NCBI GenBank assembly: GCA_963693365.1
Contig: CAVNZM010000012.1
Span: 1,674,001 to 1,738,000, forward strand
Origin: Amoebidium appalachense
Taxonomy: Eukaryota; Ichthyosporea
Length of the DNA stretch: 64,000 nucleotides
Direction of reading: 5' to 3'
Below the pieces are notes generated by a model. That model was given only the letters and a program-made list of their open reading frames with translations, was not told where the DNA came from and did not search any database. Below are positions 24,945 through 48,685 of the stretch, in pieces; the first letter of the stretch is position 1, and the number at the start of each line of letters is the position of its first letter. The translations under genes were made by a program, and so were the position numbers.

Positions 24945-25007
24945 AAATACGACACCTCTTTGGGGACAGAGCACGGGAAAAGTGAGGCCCTGAGAGGTGT
25001 CGTATTT
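24945..25007. repeat. 15-bp perfect inverted repeat
   Basis: AAATACGACACCTCT at 24945-24959 is the exact reverse complement of AGAGGTGTCGTATTT at 24993-25007, with a 33-bp loop. No flanking direct duplication was clear. Confidence 0.8.
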
Positions 25008-25998
25008 ATTATGGGGGTGGTGTCAAAGTAGGATTGAATAACCCCGATCAAAGAGAGACGAGAAGTGAGAGAAAAGGGCAGACTCTGAGGATCGGATTGG
25101 TCAAATGGATATAATGTTTTCCCAGGGCGTGAGATCATTTTAACCCTCGTATGGATGGTAAGAATTTGATGAGGCTGTAAGTATGCATCGGAATGCCATG
25201 TGCACCAATGACAATCGACTTGTGTCACAAGTTCATATCCAGATGATCCACGCACCTGGGATGAATTTTCGCAAGTGACCAAATATTCACAGGTAGTAGT
25301 AGAAAAACTATCTTAGAGTTCATGGCATATTATACTTTGTTACACCTCTACTGAAGCCCTTCGCAAGCTCTGCTCGGAAATATTTGTAGGCAAGCCTTTC
25401 GGCAGAGCGGTTTAAATTTTGTGATAGATCTCATACCACGGGATAAAAAAATTAATAAAAAAATATCCATCGATCGGAATCCTCCCTAAGTCACCGTGAA
25501 GCAGTGCGTGGCGTGAACTTTAACAGTGTACTACAGTATGTAAAGGAACAAGTTTTGACCTTTTACATAGAGGGGAAGAAAAAAATAGAAATAACTTGCA
25601 AGAAAAGCACACGAGATGTGGTTGTTATCAATTTATGTGCTGACGAAATTATGCCTCTGTTGGCTGACGACGGCAGTGATTCATTTTTCATTTTATGCAT
25701 CCCAAATTTTCGATTCGATAGTTTCAATTTGTCCTAGGGCAGTCGTGAGCATAACTCTTCTTGTACGTACACCTGTACGCCGTACCGTAGGTCCGAGCTT
25801 TGAAAAAGGGGGAACTCACTCCCCCTGCCATCACATATAGTGTCACCGACTCACCGTGCCATCTACTGTGGTAGGACACTGCGTGTGATGAAATCTCTTT
25901 AATAACACTGAACGGAAAATTTGGGCAGCTTATAAGGCCGGGATTGTCAATGATTCAAAATCCCCGCAAAAAGGCTGGGGGAAAAGAAAACTTTAAAA

Positions 25999-37973
<11,975 letters not shown>

Positions 37974-38563
37974 TATTAAATTATATAAACGGGGAGCCTT
38001 TTTTTTGTTATATTTTATTTTCTTTCCCTATAAAAAAAGGCCCGGGGAGCTTTTAAAAGGTATAAGCGCTTTAGTATGGTTGATGTTATTAGTCCAGCCC
38101 TGAAGAAGGTGATGGCGCTGTCAGACAGCAGTTGGTATGCGCTCATTTACGTATGTGTCACCAGGATACTATAAGTTGATGTTGTGTGTTTTTTTATGTG
38201 TTAGTGATATTAATGTTGTGTTAGTAATGCTATTCATATAAGCAAAATCGGGCCTGAATGGCTAACCCCGCACTCGGGCGGTTACTATTAGTTCAATTTG
38301 TGGTGTCTAGTAGACTGAGTAATAGCCTTAAGCAAAGGATCTTTAATGTTTCGATATATTTCTTAAATTTCATTTTATCATTTGAACTCATTCGCTTGTC
38401 TGGCAGGTACGGAGTTTTGCCGTAGTCCAAACTCAACACAATCTCACCGCCCAATCAAACCACCCCATTCTCCGTTTGGTGTGAATTAGAACAGGTGGAC
38501 GTCACTACCACAAGGGTATGTGTGTGGGTGATGCCTAGGGGAGGGGGGAGGGGCAGATGTGTG

Positions 38564-38594
<31 letters not shown>

Positions 38595-38678
38595 GACCAG
38601 GTGTACACACGTGTGTGTAGTGGGGGAAGGGGGAGGGGATGGGGGGGGTTCTTTTTTTCGCCCCCTCCCCCCCCTCCC

Positions 38679-38716
<38 letters not shown>

Positions 38717-39174
38717 ATTTATGAATTCACGGGTGCTTTTTTGTAGGTTTGTACAAGGCCTGGGGGGTGGGGTCCCGCCCCTCCACGCGCGGGGAGGGGG
38801 GAGGCTGGAGGGGGGGGGTGAGGGGGGGTGGGGGACGCACTGGCGTGTGCATGTTGAGTGTGGGCCGGTCAGTCAGTGCAGCTGTGTTAGTGCTTTTCTG
38901 GGTTCGGGGTGATAGCTCGACTCACGTTAGCCAGTTCAAGTCGACCAAATCGAAGGGCAAACGTGTTCGGAGATTCGGAGAAGGTGTGGATAGGGGGGGG
39001 GGGGGAGGTCGGGGGGCAAGGGACAGAGAGGAGAAAATCGTAGGTTGAAATTATCCTGTAGACCGTGTAAACCTGGGTTGTATTGGGAGGTATTAATCCC
39101 CCCCCCCCCCCCCCCCCCCCTTTCTTTCTTTCTTTTTTTTTCTTCTTTTTTTTTCTTTCTTTTTTTTTCTTTTT

Positions 39175-39218
<44 letters not shown>

Positions 39219-39827
39219 GGGGGGGGAGATCACTTAGGTGGGCGGTGATAGTAATGGAGGCCCTGAAGGGGGGATTAAACGAATTTTCTGTTGTTTTCAA
39301 CCTTTTTTTTTAAAGAAAAAATGGGGGGGGGGGGGGGGGGGGGGGGGAGGGGGGGGGGTGGAGGGGGTGATCACTTAGGTGGGCGGTGATAGTGATGAAG
39401 GCCCTGAAGGGGGAATTAAACGAATTTTCTGTTGTTTTCAACTTTTTTTTTTTTTTTTTTTTTTGGAGGGGGGGGGGGGGGGGGGGGGGGAGGGCGGAAG
39501 GGGGGAGTGGGTGGGTGGGTGGTGGTGTTAACAGGGGGGTGGTGGTGGTGGCGGCGGCTGGGTGGGGGGTGGGGGGGGGGGGGGGGGGGGGGTTACAGTT
39601 TTTTTTATTTTTTTTGGGGGGGGGGGGGAGGGGGGTGGGGCGGGGGGGGGGGGGGGGGGGGGGAGAAAAGAAAATTTTCTTTTCTCTCTTTTATTTCATT
39701 TTTATTTCTTATTTTTTTATTTATTTTTTTTTTTCTGGGGGGAGGGGGGGGAAGGGGGGGAAAGAAAATTTCTTTTCTCTCTTTTATTTCATTTTCATTT
39801 TCAAATGTTTTATTTATCTATTTTTTT

Positions 39828-39868
<41 letters not shown>

Positions 39869-40478
39869 GGTGTGGGGTGGATGAGGGGAGGGGGTGGGGG
39901 GGTGGGGGGGGATAAAGCGGGGTGGTGGTGGTAGTATTGAGGGCCGGGGGGGGGGGGGGTTGCCAAATTGAGGGGGGGGGGGGGGGGGGGGGGTATTTTT
40001 CTTTTCTTTTCTTTCTTCCTTTTGAGTTCTTTTTTGTATTTATGTGTGTGTGTGTGTGTGTGTGTGGCGGGGGAGAGAGGGGGGGGGGGGGGGGGGGGGG
40101 GGGTTGGGTAAGTGGGTAGGTGGTGGTGGTATTGAGAGTGGGGGGGGGGGGATTTTTTCTTCTTCATAGTTTTACAGTGTGTCCGCGGGCCGGGGGGAGG
40201 GGAGGAGGGCAGGCAACCAAATTCATAGGCCCTAATATTAAGTTTGGCTGCTAGGAGGGACGAAATGACTCATTTGTTTGCTCATTGATCCATGCAGGGC
40301 AGATTCTTTTTTTTCTTTACGTAGCTGCATGCCGCTACCATGTACAGAGATATGGTACAAATTAAAACTGTGCAGTGTATATTAACACCACAGTCGGTCA
40401 CACTATATATAACAATAGCCTTGGTCTAATCAACCAACCAAACGAAGACACAGTAGTAGCCGTGGTCTAAGTAGCCAA
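37974..40478. other. Convergent intergenic region between the M60 gene and the FAD oxidase
   Basis: No exon supported. From 38560 on it is dominated by GT, C, T and G tracts. Several T runs pass directly into G runs (39178-39215, 39443-39490, 39826-39866). The block ATCACTTAGGTGGGCGGTGA is duplicated. Confidence 0.6.
39227..39450. repeat. About 140-bp duplication in T/G-rich DNA
   Basis: GATCACTTAGGTGGGCGGTG and AAACGAATTTTCTGTTG with the bases between recur at 39227-39310 and 39368-39447 with few changes. Confidence 0.85.
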
Positions 40479-42380
40479 TCAAAAGAAGGCAAGGGCCTCA
40501 CCAGCCCTAAACAGTCCCTGTGGGTCTACCTTGTTTAGGTAGTCTACAAAACGTACCCTCTGTTCTTCCTTAAACACCCCCTGCATGCACTCACGCTGAA
40601 ACGGGCCCACCCTCCCATCCCCACCACGCCCAAAACAAAACAGTTTCGTGACTGCAGGCACACCGCCCATGTTTCTCAAAATAGTCTCAATTTCTAAAAA
40701 TGGCTCGCGCCAACGCCCGTCCAACCCATCACCAACACGAAGAAGGTTGAAAGCGAAATATTTCCCGGGGGAAAGTTGGAAAAGGGCCGCATTTCTATCC
40801 GTGTTGGTGATCTGCGCGTAACGCCACTCCGCCGCGCCGTTTACACGAAACGGTTTTTCCGCATTGTTTGAAAAGTTATTGTATTTCCGAACCCACGCCC
40901 TCCAGGCCTCGGCCACCTCGAAATCTTTATCGGCGGGGAACCAATATTCCATAAACTGACCGGGGGGGGCCTGTTCAAGCCACAACCCATCGTTTGCACC
41001 CAGGTTTTTGTTTGAGATGTATACCCCCGTACCGATGATGGATGTAAACATGAAACTTGTCGCGGCTACCTGTGTGTATTGGTTCTCCCCCGCCGTGAGC
41101 CCGAATGGAACCTGTTGTGGTTCGCCGCCCGTCACCTCAATATCCCCCAGGCGATTCTGCATTTCTTCATATCGGGAATTATACCACACGGGGGTCTGTC
41201 CGGCGGGCCGGCACTGTTTCGCTGTGTCCCCCCCACGGAAATTTATCGTGCGGAACGAGTTGCTCTCCAATACGGGGTCGTATGCCATGAAAATTTCACC
41301 GTACACGTCGCCTGACTCAGTGCCAAACTTGGGCCTGTTCACAATTTCGTCGAAGACCTTCTTGTTGTAAAACCCCGAATTTACCAACCGCTTATTCGAC
41401 TGCATGCAGAAAAAACTCCGGGGGACAACCTCAAGCTCCACCCCCGTTATGAGCGCAGGCAGGCCGAATCCGCTGCGGTGGAACGAAATTTCATGGGAAT
41501 TCTCAAGAACCCCCACCGTGCCGTTTGCCCACATAACCCGCAGAGCCGTGACGTGGTTGCTCACAAACGACCTGTTATGGTACCCCCCATGCACCGCATT
41601 TGCGATAATCCCACCAACCGTGAACGAAACACCATCGGTAACAGTCGGCAGGAAATAACCCTTAGGCCTAATATCCTGGTACAAATCTAGAAGAGACCTT
41701 CCAGCCCCGTACCTAACCTTTTTCCCTTGCGTGTCCAAACTGAAATCCCACGCCTTCTCTCCTCCCAAATCACCATGGCGATGACGAGCCAACGACACCA
41801 CCACCGTCTCCTTCTCATAATCTCGCGTAGTAACATAACCTGCGTCGGTGTGTTTTGAGCCCGTTGGTCGCACCTTACACCCGTTCTGCGCCGCCGTGGT
41901 CAAAATGTTTCTTAGCTGCTCGTCCGATGTAGGGAAGAGAACCGGAGCGGTGGTGGTGATGCCTGCATCTGTTCCTCCATACCAGTTGTGCCATGTGGGC
42001 CGCGTACCGTCCGGGTTGAATATTTGTCTGCAGTCGACAGTTGCACGTGATTTGTTGCCACTACGAGTTGTACGGTGAAGGAAAACACTGGAAAACGGTG
42101 AAGATTCCTCGGGACTCGAAACAGCTGCAGAATCTGATGCATCATGAAGGTGTGGAAGGGAAACGGCCTGGGAAACAGCAAGGAAAACAGAGAGTAGTAG
42201 GAAAAGGAGACACAAGAAGCCATTGGCTCTGTGCGCGAGCACCGTGACGAGTGGGAGAGCAGGCCCGGGCATTGTGATGTACAGGGGGGGTGAGGGCGGG
42301 AACCCACGAACTGAAATAGTTTTCTTGGCAAAAGAACTGCAGAAGACCTCGGCCACAGTGGTTGTTCTAGCAGTCCACAC
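40479..42380 (-). CDS. FAD-linked oxidase, VAO/aldonolactone-oxidase-like, single exon
   Basis: A 633-aa open frame without introns. Met37 (42272) is the likelier start: it is followed by a hydrophobic segment (FLCLLFLLLSVFLAVSQAV, about 54-72) suited to a signal peptide or anchor. The FAD-binding PCMH region covers about 140-330: LFPTSDEQLRNILTTAAQNG, then VRPTGSKHTDAG with His177 at the place of the flavin-linking His of sugar-lactone oxidases, DGVSFTVGGIIANAVHGG and SGFGLPALITGVELEVVP. The C-terminal half has WRAWVRKYNN, EWRYAQITNTDRNAALF and an ending VDPQGLFRAGEALAFF. The closing HWxK-type motif of gulono- or arabinono-lactone oxidases is not evident, so the substrate is open; a sugar or lactone oxidised with O2 is an inference. 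It runs divergently from the BTB-TLDc gene. Absence of introns contrasts with most neighbours. Confidence 0.85.
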   Translation of the reverse strand: MWTARTTTVAEVFCSSFAKKTISVRGFPPSPPLYITMPGPALPLVTVLAHRANGFLCLLFLLLSVFLAVSQAVSLPHLHDASDSAAVSSPEESSPFSSVFLHRTTRSGNKSRATVDCRQIFNPDGTRPTWHNWYGGTDAGITTTAPVLFPTSDEQLRNILTTAAQNGCKVRPTGSKHTDAGYVTTRDYEKETVVVSLARHRHGDLGGEKAWDFSLDTQGKKVRYGAGRSLLDLYQDIRPKGYFLPTVTDGVSFTVGGIIANAVHGGYHNRSFVSNHVTALRVMWANGTVGVLENSHEISFHRSGFGLPALITGVELEVVPRSFFCMQSNKRLVNSGFYNKKVFDEIVNRPKFGTESGDVYGEIFMAYDPVLESNSFRTINFRGGDTAKQCRPAGQTPVWYNSRYEEMQNRLGDIEVTGGEPQQVPFGLTAGENQYTQVAATSFMFTSIIGTGVYISNKNLGANDGLWLEQAPPGQFMEYWFPADKDFEVAEAWRAWVRKYNNFSNNAEKPFRVNGAAEWRYAQITNTDRNAALFQLSPGKYFAFNLLRVGDGLDGRWREPFLEIETILRNMGGVPAVTKLFCFGRGGDGRVGPFQRECMQGVFKEEQRVRFVDYLNKVDPQGLFRAGEALAFF

Positions 42381-43626
42381 ACATGAAGCTTTATACCTGC
42401 ACAGCGTAAAAACGCCCCAACATGTACTGTCAAATTGATGTTTGTGGCGAAAATGCTGTGACTACAGAGCTCCATGTTGATTGACACTTGTACAAGACCA
42501 CTGGTCGAACACGTATACACTAGCATTGGCATCAAAGGAGAACTTCTATGATAACCTAGCGGTAGACTATCACTAATATATTGTGCGTCGCTGGGTTTAA
42601 TGTTCTTTCACACACATAAACGATGTTGATGTGGATGTCTATGGTGACAGAGACTAGTAGCATATATTTGTACGTGACTACTGTTTGGACTAGGTAATAG
42701 TATGTGAGGTAGCCTACTGTGTAAATCAGCCGTTGAACTGTGGCTCGTTAAGGACGAGGGATTACATATGTAGTATGCACATATGATGAGTGAAAAAACG
42801 AGGACAGAAGACATGATGAATATTGCACAAGGCCTAAGAAGGCTGATAATGTTACCAATTAGCAGCCCCGTTGTCACGTTGTGGTCCGAGTCTGGGAATC
42901 ATCTAATGACACACAAGCCTTGCAATTGCTTAATATATCGATAAAGTCTATATAAGATTTGCGATTACCTTTGGCATGTCCTAAAGCTTTAATAGTACGC
43001 GCCGGACGAACGAGTGTTCTTTTTTTTCGACAGTTAACAAGTGGGTGCCACATGATAGTGGCTCCAGTTCAAGGATTGAGTAGGAACTCCGTCCCAGAGC
43101 CCTGAGCGCTACCGGTATACGTATACGTAAGAAAGCCTGCTAGAGCCGGCACAGAGCCAAGTTTCATTGCATGCGTATTTTGCACACACACGTGTGTAAA
43201 AACTCGAAATTAGGCATTTCTGCTATGACGGCACTGAAAGAACCACACACCCCAAACTGGTGTAGCGAGGCCTCTGACTTGATTCTCACAAAAAGCGACG
43301 AGCGAAACGATTGGGGTTGCCAGAAAGGGCATCATTGGCTAAGGCTATAAGCCAATGATGATTTGGTTTCTATGGTTATATATGGATATATTATCATACA
43401 CAACATTTACCGATTACGCAACCTTGCCGGTACAGGATTCCTTCTCCAATCTACCGATTGATGTTTTAGCCAAAAATGGAAAGAACGGCAAAGCCAAAAA
43501 TAGCAAGCGGTGCACAGTGGGCCGCTGCCCCCGGGGGGCCCGGGCCATGGGCCAGCAAGTCAAGTGGAGAACTGACAGTTCGCTTACTTTTTCATTTTTT
43601 TTTTCCTACCCCAGGCCCTGAAATTA
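42381..43626. other. Divergent promoter region between FAD oxidase and BTB-TLDc gene
   Basis: Mixed sequence without long homopolymers, unlike most intergenic DNA here. Contains a perfect inverted repeat at 43330-43360. No TATA box can be assigned with confidence. Confidence 0.5.
43330..43360. repeat. 11-bp perfect inverted repeat (hairpin)
   Basis: CATCATTGGCT and AGCCAATGATG flank a 9-bp loop, about 270 bp before the BTB-TLDc start codon. Each arm includes ATTGG/CCAAT, so it could also be a pair of CCAAT boxes. Confidence 0.7.
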
Positions 43627-44961
43627 ATGATTTCAATTCAGAGAAACATGGCTAGTGCACAAGCACTCTCACAACTGCTAGAAGATGTGCAAAGGGAAAA
43701 CGTGAAATTTCTAGAGGTAGCTTCGACAAGCGCACAGCGGGCCATTGATGCAGCCAGGGTAGAGGCGGAAAAGTTGGAGAAGGAAAGACGCGAGTTTGAG
43801 AAAGAGAAGGAGAAATGGAAGAAAGATACAGAGCTGTGGATGGAGGAAGAGCGTGCGAAGATAGAGAGGGAGAGAGAGGAATGGGCGGTGGAAAGAGAAA
43901 TGGAAAGAGCGGAACTTGACGAAGAAAAAGAATTGTGGAGAGAAAGGGCGGAGAGAGAGCTGATAGAACAAAAGGCGGCTTTTCAAGTTGAAACGAAAAG
44001 TTTTCAGGAGGAAAAGGCTCACTTTAAAGAACTGGCGGAAAGGGTAGATAGCGTGTTTGTGAGCGCACCCATTGTTAAACTTAACGTTGGAGGGGTGGTG
44101 TTTTCTACAAGCCTAGCGACCCTAAAAGCTGCCAAAGGGTCCTTTTTTGATGTCATGTTTTCTGGGCACAACACGAAGGACTTGTTGCCGCAGGAGGATG
44201 GAAGCTTCTTCATCGACGCCGACCCAACGTTGTTTCCTTACGTGCTGCAATACTTACGCTGCGTCCAAAAACGCGTTGATTTTCCCATAGATGCGGTTCC
44301 AAGCTCGGTACTCAATTCACTCCTCCTCGAAGCTACTTTCTACTCACTCAACCTATATGGAAACAAGCTGGACTGTTTAAAGGAGTCGGCTATTCTGCAG
44401 CCGTTCCAACGCCACTCACACGCACTCGTCAAGTTTTTAAAGCAAGACGGCATTTCTACTGATTGCACTTTCCCGCTATTGTACCGTGGGTCACGTGACG
44501 GTTGGCGTGCAGTCGATTTCCATTCCCATTGCGACAACAAAGGGCCTACGGTGGTTCTCATTCGTTCCGTCGAAGGATACATATTCGGCGGCTACACGGA
44601 AGACGAGTGGGATTCGAGCGGGGATACCAAATGTGGGCGCTCATTCCTGTTCTCACTTACGCGTCCTAACGGTGGAGCACCTTCCAAATTAGGAAAGGGG
44701 GGCCAGCAGGGGACCTTCCAGAGCATCTATTGTAGCAGTTACTGTGGCCCCGCGTTTTTGGAGGATGTGTGCGTGCGGGATCAACCCAATGCGAGTGCGT
44801 GCAGTACATCGGCGCTTGGTGTTTACTATGATTTGCCATCGGATTGTGGAGGGGGTGTTGGATGTGTGTCGTGCGGTTATTTGCCGGGGGGTGCAGCGAG
44901 CTATTTGGCCGGTGCACCGAACTTCGCTGTTGGTGAATTGGAGGTGTTGCAGGTGGTCTGA
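43627..44961 (+). CDS. Coiled-coil BTB (T1/KCTD-type) TLDc-domain protein, single exon
   Basis: 444 aa. Residues about 15-145 are a charged coiled coil rich in Glu, Lys and Arg. A T1-type BTB domain follows at about 150-245: VKLNVGGVVFSTSLATL, GSFFDVMFSGH, DGSFFIDADPTLFPYVLQYL and LLLEATFYSL. This fold oligomerises and in KCTD proteins often recruits cullin-3 ligases. The C-terminal TLDc-type domain (about 265-444) shows LLYRGSRDGWRAVDFHSHCD, GPTVVLIRSVEGYIFGGYT and the closing FAVGELEVLQV; TLDc domains are linked to V-ATPase binding and oxidative-stress protection. A role as a ubiquitin-ligase adaptor is inference only. The second ATG (43648, context AAACATGG) has the better start context and gives 437 aa. 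No intron is needed. Confidence 0.88.
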   Translation: MISIQRNMASAQALSQLLEDVQRENVKFLEVASTSAQRAIDAARVEAEKLEKERREFEKEKEKWKKDTELWMEEERAKIEREREEWAVEREMERAELDEEKELWRERAERELIEQKAAFQVETKSFQEEKAHFKELAERVDSVFVSAPIVKLNVGGVVFSTSLATLKAAKGSFFDVMFSGHNTKDLLPQEDGSFFIDADPTLFPYVLQYLRCVQKRVDFPIDAVPSSVLNSLLLEATFYSLNLYGNKLDCLKESAILQPFQRHSHALVKFLKQDGISTDCTFPLLYRGSRDGWRAVDFHSHCDNKGPTVVLIRSVEGYIFGGYTEDEWDSSGDTKCGRSFLFSLTRPNGGAPSKLGKGGQQGTFQSIYCSSYCGPAFLEDVCVRDQPNASACSTSALGVYYDLPSDCGGGVGCVSCGYLPGGAASYLAGAPNFAVGELEVLQVV

Positions 44962-45284
44962 AAGATTTTTTTTCTTCCGAGGACGTTGGGTGAGTGGTAT
45001 GCAAGTGTGTAATGGGAGGGATAGGACGAACGAAAGGGTACTATGTACTCTCAACATGGAGGAGCCTCGACATGATGCATACACACGTGTGCCCTGTCCC
45101 TAGAAGATACACACTGCCACACAGACACACACGTAGCATATGGAGAGTCCATCTGTTTTTCTCATTCTCCATCCCCCCCCCCCCCCCCCCCCCCCGGGCC
45201 TCCTCCATCCCTCCCCCTTCCTCTGCTTATTGCGGTCCACTGCCGAGCTCGAGGCCAGTTCTGAGCTCTGATCCTTCCCCCCCC

Positions 45285-45315
<31 letters not shown>

Positions 45316-45911
45316 ACACGCCCGTTTTTTTTTGCAGGGGGTAAAGGGAGAGTTTGAATTGAGTTCAGCACACGGCAGAGTGGCCCTAAAGCTTACAGAA
45401 AGAGTAAATTTAATATTAAAATGGTTTCTAGTTAGACTAGCTATATTTTGTTTTGCATACGCGGTGCAGGAAAACTGAGACTTCAATGTGCAACAGGTTC
45501 AGAATCATTAGAATAGGACAAAGGATCAAATAGGGTTTATCTAACCCCGTATTCGAGGTACGGGTAAAGACAGTTGTTACGATTATCCTGTACATAATAC
45601 TTTCCTTCTGTATGGACAGTGTGCACGTCCGCTTGTATGTGCGGAACAAATGTGACAAAGTGTTTGACTTCATATTTTGACCCGAATACCCTGAAAACTT
45701 TGAATGCAGTCTGCACTGTGTGGGCAAGTCAAAGGGTGCTAGAAGTGCAACGCCGGTAGTTCCGGTGTTGAACTGCGAGCAACATTCATCCATCCCATGG
45801 CATCCATTCATTCCTTCCTCTTTTTTTTTTTTTTTTTTTTTTTTTGCTTTGTGGTGATGGTGGTGATGGCCCGTGGTGATGATGGTGGTGGTTTGGTGAG
45901 GAGAGGGGGAA

Positions 45912-45943
<32 letters not shown>

Positions 45944-46069
45944 TGGGGCTTCCCTCCATATGTCCGCTGCACCGCAATCGCATGGCATCCACTCGCTTCC
46001 GAACCCCCCCTCCCCCCCCCCCCGCCACCGCACACCCCCCCCCCCCCCTCCCCCCCCCCCCCCCCCCCT

Positions 46070-46105
<36 letters not shown>

Positions 46106-46130
46106 CCCACCCAACCAACCAACCGAACCT

Positions 46131-46186
<56 letters not shown>

Positions 46187-46442
46187 CAATTATTGCAATT
46201 TAAACCACTGTGCTCTTAACGACTGCTTCGGTCCGTGCCAAAAAGATCTGTAGACCTGTCCGGGAACACGATTTTTTTGGCCGGCAAAGGTTTCAGTAAC
46301 TGTCTATTCGATATTGTGGTGGCCTCCATCAGTAGTGTTGAGCGGGAAAAAAGGCAGGCAGAGGGGTGAAAGGGTGAGGAGCCCGGGGCGGCGGGCAAAA
46401 GGCAGGCAGAGGGGTGAAAGGGTGAGGAGCCCAGGGCGGCGG

Positions 46443-46479
<37 letters not shown>

Positions 46480-47695
46480 GCACGGTGGTAAGGTATGGCA
46501 ACGGAATTCGCCGAGGGAGGGCACTAGTACTGCAGGATATGCGCACGTGCACATGCCCTTAGGCTAGTGTGTACATGTTACGTCAGTGTTCACGTTTTTT
46601 ACGCGTACGAGGGGGCCCTACGTGTCGTACGAGAAAACTCTGTCAAGGTGTATTTATTATTGGTCCAGGTCGAATCCGTTTCGATCAGATTAGCCATATA
46701 AGGAAATTCAAAAAAATCGCCGAGTTTACGAAAGGGGGCTCTACGTATGTGCCACACACACCATTGACATGCAGTACCGGGCCGGGGGGGAGCTCCAGGG
46801 CGAGGGGTGGGGGGTGTTCAGGGAGTAGGGGGGAGGGGGGGGGGGTGTAATTGAGATGGAATTCGAATGCGTTATGTAGAATAGCTATAGTTACTTGCCG
46901 GTGGGTGGGTGGGTGGGTGGCCATGGGGGTGGGTGGGTGGGGGGGGGGGGGGGGGGAGGGGGGGGAGGGGGGGGGGCTGGGCATCCATTTGTTTGTACTG
47001 GATATCCCGTGTGCATGTACTGTATTCATGTGTTAGCAGAGCAGGCGAGTACAATAGGTGAACGAGTGGGTGGGGGGGTGATGACGAGGGGAAGCTGCAA
47101 AAAGGGGACTTCCGGGGAATGCGTTACAGATCTAGAGAAAATAGACATTCCTGACGGACAACACACTGCAGAGTGCAAACCACACAAAATTTAAGGGTAT
47201 GTATATATATATATATAATCAGGAGGAGGGGGGAGGGGGGAGGGTAAAGACCCAGCACCACATGATTACCGTATGATACGAAACGGTGTTGAAGTCGAAT
47301 GTAGGGTAAACCCTTTATATATGCTGCAACAAATGGCCTGCAGTTGGCTCGTATCTCCAAGTGTATTGAAAATATATCCCAGTATATTCAAAGTATATTC
47401 AAAATCATATCATAAAAACACCATTTTAGACCCGACAAGCCCCGCCCCCTAATTACACCCCCTACGTCCTGCAAATGTAAATTTGCTGAGCAACCAAGGT
47501 TTGCGGCAAAATACCCAAACTAGAACAGTGAGATCAAAGAAAAGGAATAAGTAAACGTGCGCAAGGCGGAACAGGTATGAAAACGAAAGAAAAACTTGTG
47601 TAAATACGGGGCTCAAAAGATCACGGAGTTACCCGTACATTCAAGCTGCAGTGTCTGGATTGTGTATCACAGTAGGTGTATGCATGTGTGTGCAA

Positions 47696-47743
<48 letters not shown>

Positions 47744-48300
47744 GCGCGCATGTGTGTGTTCCTGGTGCGCGCGCAGGTGTGCATCACCGTAGGCGTGTGT
47801 GTGTGTGCCGTGTGTGCAGGTGCTCGTATCTTTCTGTGTGCGTGGTACATGGACATGGTGTTTGCAGCGTCACAAACTGATGATATATAGAAATCCAGGA
47901 AAGTAATGCCCCCCCCCCCCCCCCCCCCCCCCTTCCCCCCCAATACACTACATTTCCGAGTAAAAATGGTCGGACTCAAAAAATTACAACAAAGCTGCAA
48001 ATGTTGAAGTAACAACCCCCCTCCCCCTCCCCACCCACCCCACACACACACACACACACACACACCAACACACACACACACTCCAATCCACGCACAGCAC
48101 TAGTAATTCAATGACAATAAATCAGAATATTTTTTAGTAATATTTCACACGACCAGGGCCCATGTTGGCCCGCAGAGGCTCCATGGGTAGAAGCAGTTGC
48201 CTAAAAAGGCAGGTGATTGAAAATAGTGCCAGGGGGGGTTATGATTGGCCGACGCTCTTCTGCAGACATTCTGTATTGGGGAATGATGGCGGCGGCGGGG

Positions 48301-48685
48301 GGGGGGGGTTTGAATGCGGAACACAGTACGAAGTACGCATACACGATGAGAAGCATGGTGCAGGACACATGCAAAGGCAAACATTCAACTATGCAGCATC
48401 AGCCATGCGCACAGTATGCGTCATAAGCAGAGCCCATCCTCAGGGAGGGCCCAAGTCATCAATTGCGTCTGAGTTTCGACCCCTTAGCCCGCGTATATAC
48501 GACGCTCCAACTCAGACAGCAGCATCAACTGAACTTGGGTGGGTCAACCCGTCTTGATCAAAGACGAGCAGGGTTGCTTATGCAAGCAAGGTGAGCAAAA
48601 CGGTGAAGATGTGTGTGCAAACTAATGCAGTGCAGCGACAAACGCGTGTGCTTACAGATGCACGACACAGAGCAACCATGCCCGG
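48301..48685 (-). repeat. Poly-C-ended dispersed repeat, inverted copy C
   Basis: Reverse complement of copies A and B with a handful of substitutions and small deletions. On the minus strand it reads from CCGGGCATGGTTGCTCTGTG to GCATTCAAA plus a C run (plus strand GGGGGGGTTTGAATGC). A second C run adjoins its 5' end (plus-strand G run 48683-48704). Confidence 0.85.

Larger units (their letters stand above)
23813..25998. other. Intergenic region after the polymerase gene
   Basis: AT-richer 3' flank, then a CT microsatellite, a 15-bp inverted repeat at 24945-25007 and ordinary sequence. A 77-codon frame at 25504-25737 (containing VKEQVLTFYIEGKKKIEI) is not low-complexity, but has no recognised family and no splice partners, so I do not call it a gene. 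Confidence 0.5.

Noticed and set aside
25504-25737. 77-codon frame VKEQVLTFYIEGKKKIEI...
   Set aside because: Not low-complexity, but no family, no splice partner and no promoter signal; kept only as a note.
46600-46660. Similarity between 46600-46660 and 63320-63385 (GGGCCCTACG ... GTCGTACGAGAAAA)
   Set aside because: Short and imperfect; could be a LINE fragment but not supportable by eye.
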